From assembly GCA_002803225.1 (NCBI GenBank), contig NXFV01000430.1, forward strand, positions 1 to 64,000: a stretch of DNA of 64,000 bases. Reading direction: 5' to 3'. Below the pieces are notes generated by a model that did not search any database, was not told where the DNA came from, and was given only the letters and a program-made list of their open reading frames with translations. Shown here piece by piece: positions 1-10,705 of the stretch. The DNA comes from Gamarada debralockiae (taxonomy: Eukaryota; Ascomycota; Leotiomycetes; Helotiales; Hyphodiscaceae). Positions within the stretch are counted from its first letter, which is position 1. Every line of letters begins with the position of its first letter. The position numbers and the translations under genes were made by a program.

Positions 1-475
1 GTGAGCTTGTATTATATGATAGTAGGATCGATGCAAAGGTCTAAAGCGTGGAGTTCAAAGATCACGGTTTATTGAAAATACTAAGCTAAAGAAAGAAGGA
101 AAGGGAAGGAAGAGGGTAAGGCTCGACTTTTATAATACTGGGGTCGACCCCTGCACGGCCGTCCACTGGTTCCAGCCGCAAATACATCATGTGATGGTGC
201 CAGCTATCACAGATAGCTTGTACCCGTACGGATGTTTTACGGATAGTCTACAGGTAGCTGGTAATCCGTACGGACAGCTCAATATCCGTCCGGAAAGCTT
301 ACTACCCATGCGTAAAGCCTACTTATCCCGTCGGCTAGTCTAGTATTCGTACGGATAGTCCAGTATCCGAGCTATACAGAGCTAGATATAATAACCCTCC
401 TGTATTTTAGTTAGTTTAGAATCTTAAGTTCAAATTCAAGTATTTTTTCACTACTGCTTGATCAACCCTTACAGC
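1..475. repeat. Possible transposable-element or LTR remnant at window edge
   Basis: No coding potential is visible. Between about 220 and 370 a short palindromic motif recurs in varied form: CCGTACGGA near 224 and 265, TCCGTCCGGA near 285, TTACGGATAGTC near 238 and TCGTACGGATAGTCC near 346. The block ends with an AT-rich stretch and CTTACA at about 468-473, which would suit the end of an LTR, but the partner LTR and the left edge lie outside the window. The repeat nature is inferred from the internal motif repetition only. A copy search in the parent genome would settle it. Confidence 0.3.
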
Positions 476-620
476 TAGCTATACACCTTGCCTCTCTCGT
501 CTTAGCGCCATTGTCACGTGCTACTTAACCTTCGTAGCCAATAGAGATCAATAAGACGCGCAGGCCAACGCAGTATGTGTTCGGATACACAGTGAAATGT
601 GCTTGGGTCTGAAAGTCCTA

Positions 621-1405
621 TTAGATGTTACACTTCCAGTGCGATACCGATTTTCGGGGTAACAGCTTTTCAAGGACTTTCTGACTGGATGCGACACGTT
701 CTCCCGGCCAGGGTGCTTTGAAGTCGGAGCTGCTCCTACGCATTCCATAACGGGATAGTTCTAAGCGCTTTAAGATTGGAGAAGCAAAAGTTTCGAGCGC
801 CAAATGGATGGAAGGGCCAGAGGAGCCTCTCGACAAGCGCAAATCTTCGAGAAGAGGAAGGCTTTGCATAGCGGATATAACAGACGAGATCTCCGGTGTG
901 AAATACGCATGGAGAGAGACCTTGCGAATCGCCGTGCAGAGTTGCAAAACTTCTGCAACATTTCGATAAGTGGTCACGCTTGGGTTCCACAGGTTAAGAC
1001 CGATGACTCGAGGATAATTTCGAAGATGTGGTCTGCTTTCCAAGGTAGCTAGTAATTTTTGTATACGCAAAAGCATTCTTTCTCGTGAGGGCAGCTTTGT
1101 CTGTATTTTTCGGAATAGAATTTGACCGTAGATGCTTCGCCAACGTCTGGAGACGGCCGTCAAGGGAAATCTCTCCTCGTCATTTCCAAGTTCCCAGCAA
1201 TCCTCCGAAGGAAGGAGAAGTTTTCTAGCAGTAGCTCATCTGGTAGAACCGATATGAAGCAAGGTCCCAGTGGCTCGATTGCGATGATCCGAAATGGGGT
1301 TGGCGGCGGCAGTACCCTAATGCAAAGTTCTCCTTCGGCATTCCAGCCTAGATAAGATTGTGTCAATATCGGCATTCTGCTTCTTGTCATCAGCACTTGG
1401 TACAA
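621..1405 (-). pseudogene. F-box protein gene, frame broken within the F-box
   Basis: Reading leftwards from 1405, the first frame holds the start of an F-box (LPDELLLENFSFL) and stops at about 1160. The rest of the motif (AVSRRWRSI) and a leucine-rich C-terminal half follow at once in a different frame, down to 621. F-box proteins recruit substrates to SCF ubiquitin ligases; the segments here (LEDLRLSRG, LKRLELSRY) look like degenerate leucine-rich repeats. The two frames overlap by a few bases, too tightly for an intron, so a one-base indel is the simplest reading. It could be a pseudogene beside a repeat-like block or a sequencing error. The start codon and any upstream exon are uncertain. 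Confidence 0.45.
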
Positions 1406-1935
1406 AGAGGTAATCTTGAATTAAGGAATTAGATCCCTTGAAGAAGATCTGAAGTGGCAGGTATGAAGTTAAGCTGAGGAATGAATGAAAATAAGAACGA
1501 CAGTTCCTGAGACGACGGAGATATTGGTCTTGCGGAGGCCGCGCCGCGAAGCTACAGTACTCGTCATTACGAGCCCGATCCCAGTTAAACTCGGCTTCTA
1601 GGTCAAGTTTTTTTTGAATCGCTCAAATCACATTGCAGAATTAAGACTGGAAAGAACTCAGGGTACATATGTGTTCCCGGAGCTTGAATTACTCGTAACG
1701 ATTCAGCTAGTCAAATATAGGATGGAGACGGGAGGATATCCAGGAGAGCCTGCTTATGCTGGGAAGCCCAGTACTCAATCATCCATTGCAAGCAGCGATT
1801 CAAATATGCGTGAGCTGTATTCCCTCTAGTCTGACATGCCATGAGTGTGGTATCCGAAAATCTCAATAACGCCAATACGAACCTTTCCCATATCCTTCCT
1901 GACTCTGAATGAATGAAAAGAAACCCCCTATGAAC
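1406..1935. other. Intergenic, nothing recognised
   Basis: This lies between the broken F-box gene and the 3' end of the FYVE-RING gene. Short open frames show no similarity I recognise, and I see no repeat or RNA gene. Confidence 0.6.
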
Positions 1936-4586
1936 CTAGTATGCCTGATGGTGTACAGGACACTGGCCGTAATGATCTACGAACCAACCCCTAATGCAAT
2001 GCAAATGGAAACGGCAGAAACACTCCAAACGACCCATATCCTGACCGACCTCAAATTCCTCCAAGCAAATCGTGCACTCAGCATCATCAACACAATCTTT
2101 TTCTGTAGCTTTGTAAGGAAAAACGCCGGTGCGGCGGAAAGCGAGTGAAGGTGATGAGCGTTGACCAAGAACAACAGCAGCATGGGCTTGCTCACGTGCC
2201 GCCATACGAGCTTCGGGCGTATTTGCAATTGGAACAGGAACAGAAGTCGATGAGGAGGGTGTGGCAGTAGTGCGAACTTGAGATGACGTGGAAGTGGTTG
2301 GTGCAGGTGAGGGTGTAGAAGAGATGCCTTGCATAGCATTCTCGATACAATTCGTGATGTGTGCTGCCCTTAGTGCTTCAGAGTTGGAGAGTTGGCTGGA
2401 AGGGAGCTCTTGGTGGCAGACGGGACATTCGTCTTCTTCTGCGATGCGAGGGGGTCGAGGAATTCGAGGCAGTGGGCGTGCTTGGTGTTCAGCTCGCGGA
2501 ACGAGGGATCGTATACTTGCAGGGTCTCCGGATGTAGAGGGAACTACAGATACCCTAGCTGACGGGTCGGGTACAGGCGGTCGTGTGGGCTGACGGAGTG
2601 TTAGAAATCACAAACAACATGACTTGCAATAAACAGCTCAGATGAAGTCTATGATGTTACTTACGTTCTGGTCTGGACGAACTGCGCCCCCAGACACCTG
2701 TAGTGTTGTCAGATTACACCCAATTTGATAGTGGATACGGGGGAACATACTGTAGAAGAGCGTGCCCGAGGATCTGCGTAGGCTTGATTGGAGTAGCCAT
2801 TGTTGCTTGTATTTGGGTGAGTGATGTAGGGAATTGGAGGGCCTGTGGAGTTTGAAGGGTTGCCAGGTTGTCGCCCCAAGATGCTTGGCTGCCGTGGTCG
2901 TCGTCTTGAAAAAGTTAGCACTATCCGATCCTGAGTGAAGGAAGATTTGCGAGTTGCGGAATACGCTACACAACTTCAAAGTACACTGTATGATTCTGAA
3001 GAGCGCTACATGGCTCTGAAGACGTGTATACGAGGGGAAAGAATAGTATGCTAAAGGAACTCTTACCTGATGTTGCGAAGATCATACGCAGTAGGCCTCT
3101 CGGATGGATTCGATGAGCTCAGATTGGGTTGTGGAGAAGTGGTATAAGTATTTGCAGAGCTTGCAGACCGGCTATGAGCGTTTCTTGGTATGTTTTGAGG
3201 TTGATTTGCGAATGCAGGTATTTGTGGAGGAGCTGTGTTTGGGTCAGGAACGCAAGGATTGCAAAGACGAACTCTCTCGCCGCCGCCAAGGCTTTCAAAT
3301 TCAGAAGAGCTTCCTGCACGCGCAGGATCTAATGCAGGACGAGCACGAGGAGAGTTCAACGTATCACTTTCTGTGGGAGGTTGGACGATGAACTGGTAAG
3401 GGATCGTAATGCGGTGCGGGGAGCAGGCGTTACAAACAACTCGGCCACATTTTCTGCCAATGTGGTTAAGATATGGTTTCACATAACAAAATTTTCCAGA
3501 GTGGCGAACGGAATGAGACTCACCTGCAATGGTGCTTACGGATAAAGAAGCCTATTACGCAGTAAGTATATGACTATAATGTCACGTCTTCCTGGAGTAC
3601 TTACTGAACTGGGTGGCACAAATAGGGCAAAACGTTACTTCAGCATCTGGTTGCCATCTGGGCACGACAACTTCCGCATGTGATGGTTGATCCTCACATC
3701 GGCGTGTCAGAGATATTTGAGATGATATTGGATTGTTTCGTCCAGAAGAGGAGGAGCTCTCGCCATAAGGAGGAGGTCTCAGATGACCAGGATGTGCTCC
3801 AGACGCAATTGATCCAGTACCGTCAAGGCCACGGGCAGTGTCATTCGAACTTGATTTTCTCTTTTGGGCGACTCTTGAAGGCTCCGGGGCCGGATTGGAT
3901 GGGAATGTAGCTACCTCTCCTGGCTCGTAGCTGTATCTGCCAGTATGAGGTCCCGCAATTGCTTGTATTCTCTCCCAATTTCTTCTATCCTCTTCTGTGT
4001 TTCCTTGGGCGCCAAAGGACGGTAGCCTGTTGGATGGCATTCGAGTGAAAGAATCTCCGGAGGGACCGCCGTTGGGATTGGAATTGGCGTTGAGCCGAAT
4101 ATCTGGTACTGGATAGTAGCTTGGATGAAACTTACCACCAGATAAGGGTTTCGTGGCTCTCTCTTCTGGAGCGAGTTGAGTGGTCAATGACTTGGGATCA
4201 CGAACATCTTGCCCAACATGCACTCCACCTGATGACTGCGCGACGAAGGAATCTTCCGCACCGACAACTTCTTGTGTCTCTTCCAATTCCGTATGGCTTG
4301 TTTCTTTCCCCTTCAATTTCACTCCGCCTTCGTCGGAACCCGAATCAGGCTGGCTCTGAGTTTCAGTCTCATCTGGGACGCCATGGGAACTCCCTGAAAT
4401 GCCGGATGCATCATAGTATATACTGCTGCTGCCAGACTGGTCTCTATCATGGCTCTGAGATTCTGGTTGCTCAATAGCACGAACTTCTTGACTCGAGGTA
4501 GTATCGCCTAGACCAAGGAGATCATTGCCAAGATCAGGATGAGCTTCAGGAGCTGCAGCTGCAGCATCTCCTCCTTGAGTGCTCAT
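1936..4586 (-). CDS. FYVE zinc finger and RING-H2 protein, probable endosomal E3 ubiquitin ligase
   Basis: Model: complement join of 4586-3605, 3551-3524, 3453-3067, 2904-2751, 2697-2665 and 2589-1936, giving 745 aa. The first ~305 residues are acidic and disordered. A FYVE domain follows (about 308-375) with paired CxxC (CPICATQF), the RKHHCRKCG core and CNACSP; FYVE domains bind phosphatidylinositol 3-phosphate on endosomes and vacuoles. Near residue 583 a CPVC...HITNC finger resembles a UBZ-type module. The protein ends in a RING-H2 (CTIC at about 700, CFCRFHLHC, CPVH). Yeast Pib1 also pairs FYVE with RING, so a ubiquitin ligase role on endosomal membranes is inferred. Exon 2 is only 28 nt and encodes most of the basic FYVE core. 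The frame is open upstream to 4790, but the ATG at 4586 gives the more typical N-terminus. Confidence 0.85.
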
Positions 4587-5978
4587 TTTGGTATTGTAAT
4601 GTAAACGTATGAGGCGTGCAGAGCTACACTGTGTATTGAAATCTCTGATTCGAGCCTGTTCGAGGCTAGTTGTATGATCGGATTCAGCAGTACGACAGAA
4701 GAACAGTAAAGCTTCGTAGTCTTTCGACCCGACTCGTTTCGAGTGATTCGTGAAGAGGTAGATAGAGGAGAGCTCTGAACCACGTGGCAAGGCTTCGAGG
4801 TGTTTTGACCCGTCGTCTCAAGAGGGGTCTCGAGGCTGAAGACTGATTGGTCTCAAGTCAATCACAGCTCTTCTCTGAGAGTCAGCTCATCAATATCAGA
4901 AATCTAGAGAAATAACACGTACATATTTTATACTAAGAGCTCATGCGACCCCGAGGAAGGCTATTTGCCCTCATCCATCACTCCATCTGCAAGGGTGTAG
5001 AGAACCCAGGTAGTTTTGTTAGCGACTGTGGCGTCGGGATGTGTCGAAGCAACTGAGCAAAGTGTTTGGTAGTTTGGAGCAGGCAAATGTTGGCAGACTC
5101 TGCTATATGCTGGCAAAGGGAGATTGAAGTCTTTCAAACGCTCTTGATGAGGGTGAAGATAATGTTGAAGGTGTACACGCGACTGGACGTTGAATGTCAA
5201 AATCGATAACGAAGCTTATCGTGTTGGCACGGAAGCTAGCCGGAGTAAAGCCGACGGAGGCTAAATTAGGTGGGACACCCATATCCTGAACCCCCTTGTG
5301 GAGAGACTATTTTCTGTTAAATCAAAGTTTGCTTTAAAAGGGGTTCTCTAATGGAGCTGCATTAGCCTTCTAAGGACCAGAAATACAAGTACAAGAGCCT
5401 ATCTAGTACTTAGAAAAATGGTGGTTTCTACCTCCGTGAGCATCTCAGCATAAAGGGACTCGGCTGAAAGATCTCAATTCATGCGTTTTATGCTAGGAGA
5501 AATAGCTATTAAAAGCACATTTTAGACTGCTAAGCTTCTTCTCATGAGCATGAATCATTCAGACGATTTCCGTGATTGAGGAGTACATTTTAGAGATAAT
5601 CCTGGAAGTCCGTTGTTCAAAGACAGTCAAAGACTTTCCTTTCAGAAGAAACAAGATGACTAGGTAGATTAGAAGAGGCATCCAAATAGGACCTTGTGGA
5701 CATCTTAGGTGTCATTGTGCTGTCTATAGGACACGAGTGTCTGCTCACCTTTAAGGATTGCTAGGCTACTCAAGCTACAATGTCACGCTGTTAGCAAGGG
5801 AGGCAAGCGAGAGAGCATTTGTGTCTGAATCAACATTTCATTAAAGATTGGAACAAGAATGCATCATCTGAAGCCTCAAGTCTCTCTACGGATAAAACCA
5901 GCGTACATCATGCCATTCCATAACCCATCCAGGTGCCTGCAAGAATAAGTAAACAGATCCATCGTCGCTCGTCACTTC
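4587..5978. other. Promoter of the FYVE-RING gene and 3' flank of ugp1
   Basis: The right part is the 3' flank of ugp1. A minus-strand open frame of 79 codons at 4961-5200 shows no family resemblance, and I do not call it. No repeat or RNA gene is seen. Confidence 0.5.
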
Positions 5979-8195
5979 TTAATGCTCCAATAGTCTCAAA
6001 GAGCCTTGCACCACAACATTCTCCAAGATGGATCCGGGAGGAATATCGATGGTGCTGCCTTCTGTTGCAACAATGATGACTGTACCCTTGAGAGTAACCC
6101 CACGTCCAAGGTTGACGGCACCAGTGATGGTCAAGTGGTCCAGCTCAATGATCTTGGGGATGCTGCTAATGCGCTTTTGGAAGTCGGAGACCTTCTTGAA
6201 GTCATTGCCAAGCTTGATGAGAGGAGCTGGGCCGAATCGGTTGGGGTCGATTTGGAGTTGGCCGTGCTTCAGCGAGTACAAGTCTGACTTGACGAGCATC
6301 AAATCGGAGCAAGTCTTGACTGGCAAGAAACGTCTTCGAGGAACGTTGACGCCGTGAGCATTGTGGAAATGACGGATAGCAGCTCCGACAGCCGTCTCAA
6401 GTTGGACGATTGAGACGTCAGACTCGCCCTTCTTGTCTGCTGGGATTGACTTGTTGTTGGGGATGATCTCCATCTCAAGCTCGTTGTTCTCAACAATTCG
6501 CTTGACGGCCTTCAAGTTCAACCAGATGTTGTTGGTGTTGAAGTACTTGAACTTCTTGATGGACTTGAACTCGTTGGTGTGCTCCTTTGGCACTTGAGCG
6601 ATTTCGAGAAGACGGACAGAACCCTCGTAATCAATAATGGTACCACCCTTAACATCAGCCTTGGTCTTGTCGGTCAATTCCATGATGTATTCAGCCTTTG
6701 TCTCAACCATGTGTTGCAAGATGCGGAGATCAACAACAGCACCCAAGTTGTCAACATTGGAAAGGAAGAGAATCTCCACTCCCCGCTCAATGAGTTTGTC
6801 AAGGATACCAGAATTGTAGAGCGATTCAAAGACATCTCCGTGTCCGGGAGGATACCAATCAGAGATAGGAGAGTTGTAGGATTTGGGTGCTGGGAGCAGC
6901 GAATCCTTGAGAATTCTGGGGTATCTTGATTGGTTGAAGGTCATGATATCGATGTTGTGGCCCTCGTATTTCTTGATGATGTTTTGGGTATCATCGTCGG
7001 TGTTGAAGGAGTTCATGAGAACGAATGGGACGTTGACGTTGTATGTGCGATTGAGGTATTCGATTTGTCGGACGGAAAGATCAAGGAAGGACATGCCATC
7101 ACGGACTTCGATAACGGACTTGGGACCAACGCAGCCCATGGATGTACCAAGACCACCATTAAGCTTGAGAACAGCAAGCTTGTTTAGGACACCGACAGAT
7201 TCGGAGTTGGCGAGCTCGTTGTAGTCAACAACTTGTTCAGGCGCAGGGGGGGCAATACGCTCCCAGTCACTACCAGTAAATTTAGCCTCTCTCCTTTTGT
7301 TTGTTTGAATCCCATATCTTACAGTGTGTTTCCCTTGGCCTTGTCGTTCAAGTACCTGCGGAAAAGCGCGAAGAAGTTGTCCATCTCAGTCTCGAAGAGC
7401 TAGATGATATTAGCCTAGAATCTGCAGAGGGAATTTCTGGGGCAAACCGAACCTTCTTCTCCTCAGGATCGGTGACAGTGTCGGCAAGGTTGTTAAGCGC
7501 ATTCCGCATTTGGCTCGCGGCTACGGAGGTCGAGGTGTTTTCGAAGGCCTTTTCGTGACTGATTAGCTTTGAAAGAGTTGTGCTGTCTGGATTCTCAAAT
7601 TGGGGGGAAGGCAGAGCAGACGAGGATTCTGAAACCATGATGGGCAGAGTAGGAGATTCTAAAGGTGTAGGGGGTTGAAAAGCAGGATGCAAATGAAGGG
7701 GTGGTGCTTTGAAAGTGTGGAAAGTGAAGCCGTCTGGAGATTTGTTGCAATCAAGATGAAGCTCGCTCTTTCCTGCATCGGAAGACACAGGAAAAACATG
7801 CATACAAATACCGGGAAGGTACAAGCAGTACCGCGACTCCTCCATTGGTACAAATGACGTGTTTTGAGACACTCGAAAGCACCATAATACTTTTTCTGTT
7901 GTTGATTCGGTAGACTTGTGACGACTGTTTCGCTCGAGGCACGTAACAGACATCGATGTCGTCCAGCAACGTCTGGAGGTTCGCTAAAAGCTCCAGCAGA
8001 ATCTCATATCTTCAGACGAGTGCCATTTCGAAATCTGCGAGTCTCTCCCCGGCCGGAAAATTGTTGAACTACACTCACCATGTGCGATTGCGTCTTTCCA
8101 TGGTGCTTTCTGGCGAACTCAGCCGCCTCACCATTGGCATTTCCAGCAAGTCCAGAGGACTTCAAGTGCGAAGGGAGCGCACTCTTAGCGGCCAT
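5979..8195 (-). CDS. ugp1: UTP-glucose-1-phosphate uridylyltransferase (UDP-glucose pyrophosphorylase)
   Basis: Makes UDP-glucose from UTP and glucose-1-phosphate in the cytosol, feeding glucan, glycogen, trehalose and galactose metabolism. Model: complement join of 8195-8079, 7548-7453, 7399-7323 and 7269-5979, giving 526 aa, normal for the family. The nucleotide-binding motif [11 protein letters not shown] lies at about 132-143, followed by [18 protein letters not shown] and the [10 protein letters not shown] segment; the C-terminus has the left-handed beta-helix pattern. Junctions are supported by conserved text across them ([23 protein letters not shown]). Intron 1 is 530 nt, about ten times longer than the others, and its 3' part is open in frame with an internal ATG at 7638 that could start a 517-aa isoform. 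Confidence 0.95.
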
Positions 8196-10705
8196 TGTGT
8201 ATGAATTGTGTTTCTCGAGGATTTGGAGGTGGGATTCGTTGAGGACGAGGAGGATGGTAGATAGCTTTTCTACTTGGGTGAGCTTGGAAGTTGGACGGTT
8301 AGCCGATGTTGATCCTGCCAGTGGACTTGACGTAATAGGAAACTGCTGTCAAGGGGGGCAAATCTCGGCAATTGGAATACTCACAGATGGGAGGTATATG
8401 GGAGAGGAGAGGAGAAAAGTCACAGAGCTTCAGAAAGAGGGTTGGTGTTTATGTATTCGTATCTGTCCTTGTCTGCGTTGCTAGCTTGGCCAAATTATTT
8501 GTTGTCTCGAAGCGATGGAGAAGGCTGGACGTGGCCCAAATGGGTGTTAGAAAAGTGGCGCCAGCAAGGATCTGCTCATAAACTTTCCTTTCCGTTGGAC
8601 GACCCCTAGTCCCTATCAATTATCGTCCTGTCGAAACCGTGTATGGAAACGGTCGAATTTTGTATGGCGGAGTGGCGAATCGCTACCTTTGTCGGTCAAT
8701 CCCCGCAGTTTGTTGGGAAGCTCGAGCAGAATTTTCTTATGATGATCAGGTCTATCTACAGCAATTCATCCAGATAACATACAGCTGCACTTCAAGTTGA
8801 GAGTTGAGAGCATGAACAGGACCGAAAAGGGGGGTTTTGACGGGTCACGAAATAGAGACCCACAAACTCTAATTTCAATCCCGACAGCGAAGCGTGGTGG
8901 AGAGCTTCAGCCGCACTGCAATCTGCCGCTGATGAAACATATATTTTATTTTCTTGTTGATATCAAGCTACTGTGCTATTTCTGTGCCATCCCGCGACTT
9001 AACGTATGATCTTTAAAGCCACTTGGCAATAGGGCTTCGAGCCGCCAAAGCCAAATCGATACGCCACGAGCTTTGGGCGACGTCCTTCGGAACAAGTCTG
9101 TTACTTCCGCCGTGAGCTATCAGAACCTTTGAAGCTATGCACGTGGGGGTTGGTCTTGGAAATGAGAAATCTAACCTCTTCCAAATTTATTCCTTCCCAC
9201 AAGAAATCTCCATCTCACATTTATTTTCCTTATGGACCTCGAGAAGTAGAGGTGTGGAACACTCATCAGCTGAATCAGCAGCCTCAATATGACTCGCATA
9301 AAGTCCGCCATAAATGCTCCAGAAATGGAGTCTACCTGAAAAGCTTCAAATCCGCTCTGGCAGTGGATTCAATACGAGAGGATTGATCAGGGCATGGATG
9401 CAGCGCTCCTCCACGTGACATATCCTCATGTGGTGTTCCCATTCTCAAGGTCCTCTGTTTGTTGCATATCTTATTAATCCTGGATAAACGCCCCCTTTTC
9501 CCTCTTTTTTTTTCCCCCGTCGACACGTCGTATTCTAGGAATGCTACATAGCAAAATATCTGGTTGTCAACGCCGAACGTCCGATCCTCACGTTCTCTCA
9601 CCAGGCAGCGAATCAAGTCGATCTATTCCAGCCTCATAGCATCCCCAAATTTCTGTTGCACGTCTAAATTTTGTCCGCTCTATTTTCCACGCATCAGGGT
9701 TCACTCACGTGCAACCAAAATCTTGCTCAACATCTCCCTGCAGCCTGGTAGTCTGACTTCATCCAGCGAACACCTCAAAGGCACTTGGTCTTCTGTCCTT
9801 TGACTGAACCCTCAAAATCTGCTTTCTATATCGCAAAGATGCAGTAAAATTCGAAATCGGCTTCAGCTCCGAACACTTTAATGATTTTTGTTAACCCACA
9901 TTTCCAGGTACGTTAGCACTATTATGGCTAGCGGACTCTGTATTAGCTTACATCCCGTGCTCCCGGGTTGTCACATGGCGACACCCCTGCTACGACCTGC
10001 CTTCCTAAAACCAGCCTGATGGTCGCAAGTCACGCTCTTCAGCAGAGACGAGGCAACGCACCTTACATCTCCAGCTGATAAGCAATCAACGACCGATCCA
10101 CTTACACGTCTTCACTTCCCCAAATCATGAACTATTTGAGGAAGAGTAGTCCTTGTATGCTCTGGTATTCCCCTCGCCATTTCGCCTTCATCATCCTCTG
10201 CCAACCCCCTTGCCAGAGGGCACAAACGAGGAAGGAGGCAAAAGCATAGATATCGATAATTGGAAGAATGTGGATGGTTGTGGACTCAGCAGGAACGTCT
10301 ACGACCTGGTAACCTCCTTATGCCGATATCAATTTGCTCAAGGCAGATTGTACACCTTTTTGCCAAGCGAGGTAAACCCTTTGCAGTAGTACTTCTTCGC
10401 TACTCGAGCTTTGTAAGGCTTCGTACTTTGCGTAGCGTCGTGATACCCTAGCGGCGTACCACGAAAGCAACCCCCAACATTGCCCTATCATTGTCCTGCA
10501 TGTTTGTCAAAGTGATCGGCATCACTTCCAGATGCAACCATCTCTTACAACACGCCGTCTCGATATGCCAGATAACACGCGGAGTCGCCGCAGCGTCGGA
10601 CCTGCTGATAAGACTCAGTGGTACAACCTTAAATATCTATATGTTCCTTGCATTTCCCTTGTAGCACACTTCTTGTTGTTGTACATCATTCCCTAACTTT
10701 TCACA
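8196..10705. other. ugp1 promoter and upstream region of the permease pseudogene
   Basis: No gene is recognised in these 2.5 kb. A CACGTG box lies at 9412-9417 and a pyrimidine-rich tract at about 9490-9517. Near the permease pseudogene there are two GATA sites (10571-10576 and GATAAG at 10607-10612) and a TATA-like stretch at about 10629-10643. GATA sites are typical of nitrogen-regulated fungal transporter promoters, so the promoter may be better preserved than the gene. Confidence 0.45.

Noticed and set aside
4961..5200. 79-codon minus-strand frame upstream of the FYVE-RING gene
   Set aside because: No family text, no splice partner found, and its composition is not distinctive; could be a gene relic but cannot be supported.
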